This document shows positions 8,107-16,802 of a DNA stretch of 49,936 bases, in pieces. The stretch's first letter is position 1; the number at the start of each line of letters is the position of its first letter. Below the pieces are notes generated by a model. It saw nothing but the letters and a program-made list of their open reading frames with translations, made no database searches and had not been told where the DNA came from. The translations under genes and the position numbers were made by a program. Source of the stretch: Ruminococcus sp. (GTDB lineage: Bacteria > Bacillota > Clostridia > Oscillospirales > Ruminococcaceae). The stretch lies in contig JAIDCY010000039.1 in assembly GCA_029055625.1 (NCBI GenBank), positions 1-49,936 on the forward strand. Direction: 5' to 3'.

Positions 8107-8757
8107 ATTAAAAAACTAATTATATCAATAATCTGTCTGTTTACGCTTACTTCATGCGAAGAGGTTGAAATGTTTCTTGAAACTACTGAAAAATTTCTTG
8201 AAGAAACTCATACTGAATATCCTGTTGTAACATATGAAATAGAAAATAAGGTTGACGGAAAATATACAGTTGTCTATAAGTTGAGAACAGGTTTTCCTGA
8301 TATGGACGTTGATGTTGAAATACAAAAATCTTATGATGTAATATATAAATACAGTTTGGAATGGGACGGAACTATAGATATTCCTGAAGATATTTCTGTT
8401 TGGAATAAAACTGAAAGTTTACCGGAAAAAATAGTTTATCTCTTTGAATACAACGGAGGAGATGTATATTATATTCAGAATAATACACTGTTACCGTATG
8501 GAAATAGAATTTCTAAACCTATGTGTAAAATTGTTTACGACGGCGAAAATGTTCCTGATTGTATAGGCAACCATAATGATTTGTGGGTAAACTTGAATAC
8601 TCCTTATACTGAACATGAACGGGAAACTATCCGAAAAACTGCCGGATTTCTGCATGAAAACATATCGGAACAGGAAATTATTGATATATTTGACAAATGC
8701 GGATATGACAATCAGTACATTCTTGACATCTACAGATATTCAGATACAAGCGAATAA
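8107..8757 (+). CDS. Lipoprotein of unknown function, copy 2, ATT start
   Basis: Paralogue of the preceding lipoprotein. The frame has no ATG, GTG or TTG before 8170, yet codons 8110-8157 encode the same signal peptide (KKLIISIICLFTLTSC) as copy 1. At the place of the ATG of copy 1 stands ATT (8107), with AAAGGA 9 bases upstream inside the end of copy 1. I infer initiation at this ATT (216 residues, lipobox Cys17). Starting at ATG 8170 would remove the signal peptide and leave a cytoplasmic protein. A non-initiating, decaying copy is the alternative. The middle carries an insertion relative to copy 1, about residues 75-85 and 115-140. Function unknown. Confidence 0.66.
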   Translation: MKKLIISIICLFTLTSCEEVEMFLETTEKFLEETHTEYPVVTYEIENKVDGKYTVVYKLRTGFPDMDVDVEIQKSYDVIYKYSLEWDGTIDIPEDISVWNKTESLPEKIVYLFEYNGGDVYYIQNNTLLPYGNRISKPMCKIVYDGENVPDCIGNHNDLWVNLNTPYTEHERETIRKTAGFLHENISEQEIIDIFDKCGYDNQYILDIYRYSDTSE

Positions 8758-8783
8758 ATAAAATATAAAGGAGATTTTTTATC

Positions 8784-9497
8784 ATGAAGAAACTTGATAT
8801 TGCACAGGAATTAAGTTCAAACGCCTACCCCGGAAGAGGTATCATTATAGGCAAGTGTGAGTGTGGCAAGTATGCGGTTACAGCGTACTTTATCATGGGC
8901 AGAAGCGAAAACAGTCGTAACCGTGTATTCGTCGAGGAGGGCAGAGGCATACGCACACAGGCTTTTGACCCGTCAAAGCTCACAGACCCACACCTCATAA
9001 TATACGCACCGGTTCGGGTTCTCGGTAACAAACTCATCGTAACAAACGGTGACCAGACAGACACAATTTACGAACTCATGGACAAACAGTTTACTTTTGA
9101 ACAGTCACTCCGTACACGTGAGTTTGAAGACGACGCACCAAATTATACGCCGAGAATTTCCGGTATACTGCACTTTGAGGACGGCGGCTTCAATTACGCA
9201 ATGTCGATACTGAAAAGTGCGGACGGTAATCCCGATTCCTGTCTGAGACACACTTTCACATACAGTAATCCGCTTGCCGGTGAGGGACATTTCATACACA
9301 CATACATGGGCGACGGCAATCCGTTACCGAGTTTCGAGGGTGAACCTAAACTCATTGAAATAAAAGGCGGTATAGACGAATTTACAGAAACTTTATGGAA
9401 CAGTCTGAACGAGGATAACAAGGTATCACTTTTTGTACGCTATACAAATCTTGAAGACGGTTCTGAAGAAACAAGAATAGTAAACAAAAACAAATGA
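8784..9497 (+). CDS. purO: IMP cyclohydrolase, PurO-type
   Basis: Closes FAICAR to IMP, the last step of purine synthesis. The 237-residue protein resembles the stand-alone IMP cyclohydrolase family (PF07826) first described in archaea, not the N-terminal half of PurH: it shows NAYPGRGIIIG (about 13-23), then AYFIMGRSENSRNRVF (about 34-49), and a conserved NPDSCLRHTF region. An AAAGGAG site precedes the ATG. It fits with the AICAR transformylase at 10457, which lacks a cyclohydrolase domain. Its last codons overlap the next gene (ATGA). Confidence 0.88.
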   Translation: MKKLDIAQELSSNAYPGRGIIIGKCECGKYAVTAYFIMGRSENSRNRVFVEEGRGIRTQAFDPSKLTDPHLIIYAPVRVLGNKLIVTNGDQTDTIYELMDKQFTFEQSLRTREFEDDAPNYTPRISGILHFEDGGFNYAMSILKSADGNPDSCLRHTFTYSNPLAGEGHFIHTYMGDGNPLPSFEGEPKLIEIKGGIDEFTETLWNSLNEDNKVSLFVRYTNLEDGSEETRIVNKNK

Positions 9498-9874
9498 TAA
9501 AAAAACTTCTTCTTTCATTCAATAAACTGCTGATTTTCCCGTTATGCATAACGTATATAATTATAAATGTCATGACGATTTTAAACTATGAACCACTTTT
9601 TTATCCTACTCTTTATCGTAAAATATGGCATTTTTGTGATGGTCACGATATATCAGATTATTTTTTGTGGTTTGACAATATAGGGATGACACTGTCAATG
9701 TACTACAATGACAAAATATCAATAGTGCTTATACTCATGATGATTGCGGACATAGTTTTCAGTATAAAAAACGGCAGAAAACAGATTATAAAGTGGATTC
9801 TGTACGGAATAATGACAGTGATTATTTTGTTTATTGGTTTTGTTGCCTCGCCTGAATTTTATGACAGCGTATAA
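9494..9874 (+). CDS. Small membrane protein, unknown
   Basis: 126 residues; starts within the end of the PurO-type gene (ATGA overlap). Three hydrophobic stretches at about 10-30, 73-90 and 100-118, with aromatic-rich loops between. No family recognised. The overlap implies co-translation with the upstream gene. Confidence 0.65.
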   Translation: MIKKLLLSFNKLLIFPLCITYIIINVMTILNYEPLFYPTLYRKIWHFCDGHDISDYFLWFDNIGMTLSMYYNDKISIVLILMMIADIVFSIKNGRKQIIKWILYGIMTVIILFIGFVASPEFYDSV

Positions 9875-9891
9875 AAAGGAGGTAAGATTTT

Positions 9892-10410
9892 ATGGCAGAA
9901 TTTCTGAAATGTCCGAACTGTAACGCACAACTCCACGCAGAACCGGACACCAAAATTATAAAATGCGAATACTGCGATTCCGAAATAATCATAGACAACA
10001 CCATTCAGAGAACTTCCCCACCACCACAAACGGTAAATAATTATATAAATCCGGAAAATACTGTAATTACCGGCAATTACAGCGGTACAGCACATTACGT
10101 AAATATCGGGAATTATCCGGAAGACCTGAAAAAATGGAAGAAAAAATTTCATAAAAAGCTGATAATACAGGCGGTACTTACGGCGTTTTTCGGCTTACTT
10201 ATGGAAACAGATGCGGAGGGTTTAGGAATACTGATGTTTCTTATCGCAACTTTCCAGTCATTCCGGTTACCGATAAAACTTTCCAACGAAAAACCGCTTC
10301 TGCCGTACGTAAATAACAGCCGATTACTCGACTTCCTGAAGATGTATCCGGCATTTATGGGTGCGTTCTGGGGTGGTATGATAATTATTGCGATACTTCT
10401 TGAAATGTGA
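9892..10410 (+). CDS. Zinc-ribbon membrane protein
   Basis: 172 residues behind a perfect AAGGAGGT site. The N-terminus has a zinc ribbon of the type CPNC...CEYC (residues 8-30), similar to the one in the TM2 protein at 6542. A Pro/Asn-rich linker follows, then a basic stretch and two or three hydrophobic helices (about 88-105, 112-125 and 150-170). No further family recognised. Role unknown. Confidence 0.75.
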   Translation: MAEFLKCPNCNAQLHAEPDTKIIKCEYCDSEIIIDNTIQRTSPPPQTVNNYINPENTVITGNYSGTAHYVNIGNYPEDLKKWKKKFHKKLIIQAVLTAFFGLLMETDAEGLGILMFLIATFQSFRLPIKLSNEKPLLPYVNNSRLLDFLKMYPAFMGAFWGGMIIIAILLEM

Positions 10411-10456
10411 CAAAACTATTTATTAAAAAAATTAAAATATAAGGAGGACATTTATT

Positions 10457-11638
10457 ATGTCAAATGAAATGCAGTTAAAATATGGCTGTAATCCGAATCA
10501 GAAACCGTCAAGGGTTTACATGGCTGACGGTTCAGAACTTCCGATAGAGGTTCTTTGTGGCAGACCAGGTTATATAAACCTCCTCGACGCTCTCAACGGC
10601 TGGCAGTTAGTAAAGGAACTGAAAAAGGCTACCGGCGTATGCTCGGCGACATCTTTCAAACACGTTTCACCGGCTGGTGCGGCAATCGGAAGACCGTTAA
10701 GCGAAGACCTCAAAAAAATCTACTGGGTTGACGACCTCGGCGAACTCACACCGCTTGCGAGTGCGTACGCAAGGGCGAGAGGTGCTGACAGAATGTCATC
10801 ATACGGCGATTTTATCGCACTTTCCGATAAGGTGGATGTTTGCACCGCTAAAATGATTCAGCGTGAGGTATCCGACGGTATAATCGCACCTGATTACGAC
10901 GACGAAGCACTTGAAATACTGAAATCCAAGAAAAAAGGTAACTACTGTATCCTGAAAATAGACGAAAATTATATACCTGCTCCGATCGAGACTAAACAGG
11001 TTTACGGTGTATCTTTCGAACAGGGCAGAAACGAACTCGATATTAACAAGGAACTTCTTTCAAACATCGTAACGGAAAACAAAGATATTCCGGCGGATAA
11101 ACTCGATGACTTAATGATTTCTTTAATCACTCTGAAGTACACACAGTCTAATTCCGTATGCTATGTCAAGGACGGTCAGGCGATAGGTATCGGAGCAGGT
11201 CAGCAGTCGAGAATACACTGTACACGCCTTGCCGGTCAGAAAGCTGATAACTGGTGGCTGAGACAGTCCCCGAAAGTTATGGGACTTGACTTTATCGACA
11301 GTATCCGCCGTGCAGACCGTGACAACGCTATTGATGTCTATATAGGCGACGAATACGAAGACGTACTCCGTGACGGTGAGTGGCAGAAAATTTTCAAGAC
11401 CAGACCGGAAGTATTCACAGTCGAGGAGAAGAAAGAATGGCTCGCAAAAAATACCGGCGTTTGTCTGGGTTCAGATGCGTTCTTCCCGTTCGGCGATAAC
11501 ATAGAACGTGCTAAAAAGTCAGGCGTTGAGTATATCGCAGAACCTGGTGGCTCTATCCGTGACGATAACGTAATTGAAACCTGCAACAAATACAATATCG
11601 CTATGGCATTTACAGGAATCAGACTTTTCCATCACTGA
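10457..11638 (+). CDS. purH: AICAR transformylase, stand-alone (PurH C-terminal domain)
   Basis: Formylates AICAR to FAICAR. At 393 residues it matches only the transformylase part of bifunctional PurH (usually ~510-530). It has the start KYGCNPNQKPS, the catalytic FKHVSPAGAA (Lys-His pair), SDAFFPFGDNIERA, and the C-terminal RLFHH. The MGS-like cyclohydrolase half is absent; the PurO-type gene at 8784 supplies that step. A strong AAGGAGG site precedes the ATG. Confidence 0.93.
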   Translation: MSNEMQLKYGCNPNQKPSRVYMADGSELPIEVLCGRPGYINLLDALNGWQLVKELKKATGVCSATSFKHVSPAGAAIGRPLSEDLKKIYWVDDLGELTPLASAYARARGADRMSSYGDFIALSDKVDVCTAKMIQREVSDGIIAPDYDDEALEILKSKKKGNYCILKIDENYIPAPIETKQVYGVSFEQGRNELDINKELLSNIVTENKDIPADKLDDLMISLITLKYTQSNSVCYVKDGQAIGIGAGQQSRIHCTRLAGQKADNWWLRQSPKVMGLDFIDSIRRADRDNAIDVYIGDEYEDVLRDGEWQKIFKTRPEVFTVEEKKEWLAKNTGVCLGSDAFFPFGDNIERAKKSGVEYIAEPGGSIRDDNVIETCNKYNIAMAFTGIRLFHH

Positions 11639-11641
11639 TTT

Positions 11642-12202
11642 ATGAAAAAATTTTTATTAATTTCCGTTCTGTCACTGGTATGTGCCGTATCAGTGACAGC
11701 CTGCGGAAGTGAAGAAAATTCCGAAACATCTTCTACCGGCAGAAAAATATACGTCAACGAAGAAGCGGTAACTGAACCGGATTTCGAGACCGTTGAAATG
11801 CAGGATATTCAACAGCTTATAGATAACTTCGATAATGACGAAAATTTCAATACCGATACTATGTACTATGAACTTTTTGCGGAAAAAGTAATGGTAAGCG
11901 GTAATGATTTCCAGAAGGACGGCGATAATATACAGGTAGTCGTAATGTGTCATGTAGAAAAGCCGGAAGAAAATGAGGAATACTATAAAATAATAGCTGC
12001 TGAAAAAGATTTCTATGATGCGACAGTCCCGAAAGGTCCTGAACTTGAAAGCCGTACCATATGGAAATTTATAGAAAATTCCGAGTACTACGCATGGAGT
12101 GCGGAATCTATAATAAAATCGGCACTGGATTATCTGGAAATCTCGGAAGACGATATGGAAATGTACAGACATTATACGATAAAGACATTGTTTCCCGAAT
12201 AG
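11642..12202 (+). CDS. Lipoprotein, unknown function
   Basis: 186 residues with a lipoprotein signal peptide ending in Val-Thr-Ala-Cys (Cys21). The mature part is acidic (many D, E) with no family I recognise. It begins 3 bases after the purH stop and has no strong ribosome-binding site, so it probably depends on coupled translation. Confidence 0.72.
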   Translation: MKKFLLISVLSLVCAVSVTACGSEENSETSSTGRKIYVNEEAVTEPDFETVEMQDIQQLIDNFDNDENFNTDTMYYELFAEKVMVSGNDFQKDGDNIQVVVMCHVEKPEENEEYYKIIAAEKDFYDATVPKGPELESRTIWKFIENSEYYAWSAESIIKSALDYLEISEDDMEMYRHYTIKTLFPE

Positions 12203-12230
12203 GTCAATAAACAATTATGAGGTGATAAAA

Positions 12231-13517
12231 ATGAAGAATGTTTTAGTAATCGGCGGTGGCGGACGTGAACACGCCATAATAATGAAACTCGCCAAAAGTA
12301 AACACGTTGATAAGCTATACTGTACACCTGGTAACGCCGGAATCTCAAAATATGCGGAATGTTTCAACGTCGGAGCTACTGATATTAACGGCGTTGTGGC
12401 ACTCGCAAAGGAACTTAAACCCGATATGGTAGTAGTCGCTCCCGATGATCCCCTTGTAATGGGTATGGTAGACGCTCTTCAAGCGGAGGGTTTCATGACT
12501 TTCGGTCCTAAAGCCAATTCTGCTATTATAGAGGGTTCAAAAGTCTTCTCAAAGGAATTAATGAAAAAATATAATATTCCTACTGCTTTCTATGAGGTCT
12601 TCACGGAAAGTGATAAAGCTATTGAATATCTTAAAAAACAGAATACTTATCCGGCAGTAATAAAGGCAGATGGTCTCGCACTCGGAAAAGGTGTCATAAT
12701 CGCACAGAATGAAGATGAAGCGATACAAGCCGTTCACGAAATGATAGATAATCTTAAATTCGGAAAGAGTTCCGCAAGAATAGTAATCGAAGAATTCTTA
12801 ACAGGTCCGGAAGTATCAGTACTTTCTTTCACCGACGGAAAAACTATCGTTCCTATGATTTCCTCTATGGACCACAAACGGGCTCTTGACGGTGACAAAG
12901 GTCTTAATACCGGCGGTATGGGTACGCTGTCACCTAATCCGTACTATACCGAGGAAGTCGCTAAAGAATGTATGGAAAAAATATTCATCCCTACCATGAA
13001 CGCCATGAACGCCGAGGGCAGAACTTTTGAGGGTTGCCTGTACTTCGGACTTATGATTACTCCTGACGGTGCAAAAGTGATAGAATATAACTGTCGTTTC
13101 GGTGACCCTGAAACACAGGTGGTACTACCTATGCTTGACGCCGATTTATACGAGATTTTCGAGGCAATCTATAATCACGAACTCGACAAAACAGACATCA
13201 GATGGCATTCGGGAAGCTGTGCCTGTGTAGTAATGGCAAGCGGTGGTTATCCGGAAAGTTACCCGAAAGGTTTAGAAATGAACGGTTTTGATGATAAAGG
13301 ACAGATTGAGGGTTGTTTTGTATATCATGCCGGTACTAAACTTTCCGAAGACGGCAGATTTCTTACCAACGGCGGACGTGTCATAGGAGTTACCGCTAAA
13401 GGTGAAACTTTACAACAGGCTCTTGATAACGCATATGACGGCGTATCAAAAATCAACTTTGAAAATGCACACTACAGAAAAGACATAGGACAAAGAGCGT
13501 TACAGGCTCTCAAATAA
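12231..13517 (+). CDS. purD: Phosphoribosylamine-glycine ligase (GAR synthetase)
   Basis: ATP-grasp enzyme joining phosphoribosylamine and glycine to GAR. I place the start at ATG 12231, with GAGGTGA 5 bases upstream; a GTG at 12222 lies inside that site. The 428 residues show the N-terminal VLVIGGGGREHAI, the ATP-grasp parts ADGLALGKGV and GCLYFGLMIT, and the metal-site EYNCRFGDPETQ. Its product requires phosphoribosylamine from PurF, so the state of the PurF-like protein matters for this step. The stop overlaps the next ATG (TAATG). Confidence 0.95.
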   Translation: MKNVLVIGGGGREHAIIMKLAKSKHVDKLYCTPGNAGISKYAECFNVGATDINGVVALAKELKPDMVVVAPDDPLVMGMVDALQAEGFMTFGPKANSAIIEGSKVFSKELMKKYNIPTAFYEVFTESDKAIEYLKKQNTYPAVIKADGLALGKGVIIAQNEDEAIQAVHEMIDNLKFGKSSARIVIEEFLTGPEVSVLSFTDGKTIVPMISSMDHKRALDGDKGLNTGGMGTLSPNPYYTEEVAKECMEKIFIPTMNAMNAEGRTFEGCLYFGLMITPDGAKVIEYNCRFGDPETQVVLPMLDADLYEIFEAIYNHELDKTDIRWHSGSCACVVMASGGYPESYPKGLEMNGFDDKGQIEGCFVYHAGTKLSEDGRFLTNGGRVIGVTAKGETLQQALDNAYDGVSKINFENAHYRKDIGQRALQALK

Positions 13518-14146
13518 TGGAGGATATGCACAAAAAGCTCAATACTGGGCTTAATCTCGGACTTATCGGAAATGCATTGTTTATACTGTTCAGTGCGGTA
13601 TGTTTTGTGTATTATCTCATTTACGACCCACAAAGTATTACTTCTAAAATTCTGGAAATTACCGCATATGTATGTGAATTTTCCGGATTTGGTGTACTGA
13701 TTGTATCGGACATACTAATAATCAAGACCGCCCGTATGCGTGACTGGTTAAAGATAGGATTTTCAGCGTATATCGTTGTAGAGGCGGTAATGATGACCCT
13801 TGAATTAAATTCTTACCGCCTGGACTTTTATAAACCTTATTCCCTGCTCCTGGCGATATTACATTCAGTATTCTCGGCGGTAGTATGTTTTACGTTCCTT
13901 ACCCTCGACCCTGACAAAACGGCTTATGAAATAATCGTCATAATTTGCATAGGCGTAATCCTTGGTGGTATGCTCGGCAACGTTATGGGTATACGGATTT
14001 ATTTCAGTATTTTTACAAATGCCATTGCATATACCATACTTTTTGCATCAATAAAGTTCATGCTTAAACGTGAAAGTATCGAAATAGACTGTTACGGCGA
14101 CAGGGCAAGAGTTGCGGAATACAGAAGTACTTTCTTTGAGGAATAA
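13517..14146 (+). CDS. Integral membrane protein, unknown
   Basis: 209 residues with about six hydrophobic helices (roughly 15-38, 50-70, 80-98, 110-130, 140-158, 162-182) and a polar C-terminus. The ATG shares bases with the purD stop; GGAGG at 13519 lies too close to the next in-frame ATG (13526) to serve it. No family recognised. It is the last gene before a strong terminator. Confidence 0.65.
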   Translation: MEDMHKKLNTGLNLGLIGNALFILFSAVCFVYYLIYDPQSITSKILEITAYVCEFSGFGVLIVSDILIIKTARMRDWLKIGFSAYIVVEAVMMTLELNSYRLDFYKPYSLLLAILHSVFSAVVCFTFLTLDPDKTAYEIIVIICIGVILGGMLGNVMGIRIYFSIFTNAIAYTILFASIKFMLKRESIEIDCYGDRARVAEYRSTFFEE

Positions 14147-14154
14147 TTTTTCAC

Positions 14155-14189
14155 AACCGGAATTTCTTTAAAAAAATTCCGGTTTTTTT
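14155..14189 (+). terminator. Intrinsic terminator ending the purine cluster
   Basis: An 11-bp stem (14155-14165 with 14174-14184) closed by an A-rich loop and followed by a T run to 14189. Classic factor-independent terminator. Confidence 0.9.
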
Positions 14190-14266
14190 CTGTGTATCAG
14201 ATTACGGCGACTGCATATAATATTTATGGCGTATCCAATAAAAATTTTATCGGAGGTATTTTTTTC

Positions 14267-14677
14267 ATGTACGGTTTAACACCTTTCGGGCATACAAGCC
14301 TTTTCAACTTCTTCAATGACGACTTTTTCAACGATACCATGCAGACCAATTCATGCAGAACCGACATCAGAGACACCGGCGACAAGTACGTCATGGAGGC
14401 GGAATTAGCCGGTTTCAACAGGGAAGACATCAACATTGATATAAAGGATTCCTACCTTGTAATATCCGCTGAACACAGAAAAACTTCTGACGATAACAAC
14501 GATTCCGGAAAATATATCCGCCGTGAACGTTCCTACAGTTCGTATAAACGTAGCTTTGATATTTCCGATGTAAACACCGATAACATCAATGCGGAATATA
14601 AAAACGGAATCCTTAAAATTGACCTCCCGAAAAAACAACACATTGAACCTGTTTCACGGAGACTTGAAATAAAATAA
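14267..14677 (+). CDS. Small heat-shock protein, Hsp20/alpha-crystallin family
   Basis: ATP-independent holdase chaperone. Starts at ATG 14267 with GGAGGT 11 bases upstream, giving 136 residues. The alpha-crystallin domain is clear: RDTGDKYVMEAELAGF (about 30-45), DINIDIKDSYLVISAEH, then Y..RSFDI and the A-x-x-x-NGIL-x-I-x-x-PK end. An in-frame ATG at 14225 lacks a ribosome-binding site. Flanked by terminators on both sides, so it is a single-gene unit. Confidence 0.93.
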   Translation: MYGLTPFGHTSLFNFFNDDFFNDTMQTNSCRTDIRDTGDKYVMEAELAGFNREDINIDIKDSYLVISAEHRKTSDDNNDSGKYIRRERSYSSYKRSFDISDVNTDNINAEYKNGILKIDLPKKQHIEPVSRRLEIK

Positions 14678-14695
14678 TTTAACTTTATCATCTAT

Positions 14696-14730
14696 AAAAA
14701 AGAACTGTTTTTTATTACAGTTCTTTTTTT
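14696..14730 (+). terminator. Bidirectional terminator between hsp20 and CPBP protease
   Basis: Stem AAAAAAGAACTGT (14696-14708) with ACAGTTCTTTTTT (14717-14729), T runs on both strands. It stops hsp20 from the left and overlaps the last codons of the converging gene. Confidence 0.88.
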
Positions 14731-15671
14731 GCGGAATCTTTTTTCATTTTCAGAAATATAAAAGCTATTCCGGCACTAAGTACCAACGTTGTGAAAATGC
14801 TTCCCTCAATTCCGAACTCCCCACCGCTTAACCATCCGTGCGGTGTCTTTGTGGTGGTACGGAAAACTGATTCAGTGTCACCTGTACCGCTTACGCTTAT
14901 ACCGTAAAAATTGCCCTGCATGAAGTTCCACATGGAATGAATACCGCATACCCCCCATATATCGCCGGTAAAAATCATGTAAAATGAGGCGAAAACTCCG
15001 AAAAGTACCAGATTTATACATGGTAACACGTCAAACCCGGGATTAAATATGTGTGCCATAGCAAACGCTACGGAATTTACTGCAACCGCTATCCATACGG
15101 CGTGATAACCTCCAACCGTCGTCATCAGGTAACCTCTGAAAATAAATTCCTCACTCATACCCTGTACGAAAAATCCGAGCAGGTAAAGTAAGATGACACC
15201 CGCATTTATACCGTTACATAATGAAATACTGTTCACACCGAAACATACACTCAATAGAGTTATAGCGGAAATCATGACTATACCGATAATAAAGCCCATA
15301 AAATAATGCGGTAATGCCTTCTTTTTCCGTACTCCCATTGACGTTACAGGTCTTACCTCTATGTTCCGGCAGTATATTATACTTGTTATCGTTCCGAAGA
15401 CCGTGGACAGTAACGACGGTATCATTACTTCCGGTGATGCGGAAATCATGTTTGCTATTCCCATTGACTGACTTAATTCAATTTTGTTTCCGTCAAGCAG
15501 ATTCTGTGATTCCATTTCTTCCAGCATCGGCTTGATTGATACTATCGACGGTATAATTGCTTCCAGTATGTATATTACCACAAATACTATCAGAAACAAA
15601 AATATCTGTTTAATAAGTTTCGGCGAAGTCAGCGATTCACCGGATTGTTTAAAAAATTCTGGTTTATCCAA
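14715..15671 (-). CDS. CPBP-family intramembrane metalloprotease (CAAX/Abi type)
   Basis: Multi-pass membrane protein with the CPBP motifs in order: EEFIFRG (two catalytic Glu and Arg), FAMAH, and HSMWN. Bacterial members are implicated in bacteriocin immunity or processing; the substrate here is unknown. I choose TTG at 15671 as start (318 residues): GGAGGT lies 7 bases upstream, whereas the GTG at 15689 lies before that site. About eight helices are visible. Preceded by a good promoter at 15701-15729. Confidence 0.86.
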   Translation of the reverse strand: MDKPEFFKQSGESLTSPKLIKQIFLFLIVFVVIYILEAIIPSIVSIKPMLEEMESQNLLDGNKIELSQSMGIANMISASPEVMIPSLLSTVFGTITSIIYCRNIEVRPVTSMGVRKKKALPHYFMGFIIGIVMISAITLLSVCFGVNSISLCNGINAGVILLYLLGFFVQGMSEEFIFRGYLMTTVGGYHAVWIAVAVNSVAFAMAHIFNPGFDVLPCINLVLFGVFASFYMIFTGDIWGVCGIHSMWNFMQGNFYGISVSGTGDTESVFRTTTKTPHGWLSGGEFGIEGSIFTTLVLSAGIAFIFLKMKKDSAKKEL

Positions 15672-15700
15672 AAAAACACCTCCGCTCACGGTATATAATA

Positions 15701-15729
15701 ATTTTACAGTAAACGGAGAATTTTGTCAA
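15701..15729 (-). promoter_or_regulatory. SigA-type promoter for the CPBP protease
   Basis: On the minus strand: TTGACA (15724-15729), 17-base spacer, TAAAAT (15701-15706). Consensus -35 and 5 of 6 at -10. Confidence 0.75.
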
Positions 15730-15747
15730 TGATTATTTTTAAATAAT

Positions 15748-16623
15748 TTATAACGCCGTCAGAAACATTGTTATCCCTACCATTGAACCCATTGAAAGAA
15801 ACATCGTTATCAGGGTTATCAGGATTATATTTATGGGTCTTACTCCACCAAATGCTAAAGCTGTATATTTGTCAAGTCTGCCGTCGGGTGTATTTTTCTT
15901 TATATACTGTATTTTTTTCAGTGCGAAGTTAAAGTAAATCCAGTTTGCGAAAAGACACATTACCGTCCGCATGATACACGAACCGGCGGAACATATTGTT
16001 TCCATATTCTGTATGAAGTCCTGGTTTTCGTATATTACATTCATTATATTTTCGGTAAATACTCCGGATTCCGCCATTATAATTATTGATGCCGGGATGT
16101 TCAGTATAACGCTTATTACTGTTGCTATTATCGACCATAACCACATCTTGCGGTTTGCGAAGTAGAACGCCGGAAACAGAAAACAAGACAGGTTAAATGA
16201 CGTTCTTGAGCCGAAATCTTTCATTTTCTTGAACTTCGGAATATAATAAATTATATTTGTTCTTACAAACATCATTATTTCATGTAGCGTCACACCGCCC
16301 ATATCCTCATAAGGATTTAATCCGGCTTCACGCATCATTGCTATTTCATAATCCGTCCTGCTCATGTACTGTTCATTACCGGAAGAAGTATTATTTTCTT
16401 CCATATCTTCCGGAGCTACCACATCTGCCGTTTTTTCCTCCGGAATTTTCCGGGTAGTCTGCCATTTCTGACCTGTCCCGTGCATATAGATATTACCACA
16501 TCTGCCGTGTTTCTTATAACATTCTCTGTGATGCGGTGTACCACATTCCGGACATACAACAACGTTGTCACTATCCGTGAAGACCTCACCACATAGTACG
16601 CATTTTTCACCTGTGAATTTCAT
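15748..16623 (-). CDS. RING-like zinc-finger membrane protein, unknown
   Basis: 291 residues from ATG 16623, which follows GGAGGT; longer in-frame starts lack a site. The N-terminus CVLCGEVFTDSDNVVVCPECG, broken here by no gap but followed by THHR-like H and C residues, forms a cross-brace of Cys and His (about residues 8-45) resembling the RING/treble-clef finger often seen in Clostridia ahead of membrane domains. An acidic linker precedes four hydrophobic helices (about 160-185, 195-215, 225-245, 265-288). Role unknown. Confidence 0.75.
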   Translation of the reverse strand: MKFTGEKCVLCGEVFTDSDNVVVCPECGTPHHRECYKKHGRCGNIYMHGTGQKWQTTRKIPEEKTADVVAPEDMEENNTSSGNEQYMSRTDYEIAMMREAGLNPYEDMGGVTLHEIMMFVRTNIIYYIPKFKKMKDFGSRTSFNLSCFLFPAFYFANRKMWLWSIIATVISVILNIPASIIIMAESGVFTENIMNVIYENQDFIQNMETICSAGSCIMRTVMCLFANWIYFNFALKKIQYIKKNTPDGRLDKYTALAFGGVRPINIILITLITMFLSMGSMVGITMFLTAL

Positions 16624-16665
16624 TATACTTATACCTCCGTTCTTCTGCATCGTATTCTGATTTAT

Positions 16666-16695
16666 ATTATAACACGTACTTATACGTAAAATCAA
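16666..16695 (-). promoter_or_regulatory. Probable promoter for the RING-like membrane protein
   Basis: Minus strand: TTGATT (16690-16695), 18-base spacer, TATAAT (16666-16671) preceded by TGT (extended -10). Divergent from the response regulator promoter at 16728. Confidence 0.62.
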
Positions 16696-16727
16696 GTCTT
16701 TCCGGAAATTTTAATTTCATAAACTGA

Positions 16728-16756
16728 TTGACATTATCGTAATTTTGCAGTATAAT
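16728..16756 (+). promoter_or_regulatory. Consensus SigA promoter for the two-component operon
   Basis: TTGACA (16728-16733), 17 bases, TATAAT (16751-16756): perfect housekeeping consensus, about 46 bases before the response regulator start. Confidence 0.9.
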
Positions 16757-16802
16757 ATAAGTGATACTTTTCTTTATACAAAAAAAGGAGGACTGTTTTT
16801 TT

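Noticed and set aside
8170-8757. ATG 8170 as start of the second lipoprotein
   Set aside because: It would discard a signal peptide that is conserved at DNA level with the paralogue and has no good ribosome-binding site; kept only as an alternative.
11690-12214. 174-codon minus-strand frame over the lipoprotein at 11642
   Set aside because: The plus-strand frame has a lipoprotein signal peptide and fits the operon; the minus frame shows no family and no site.
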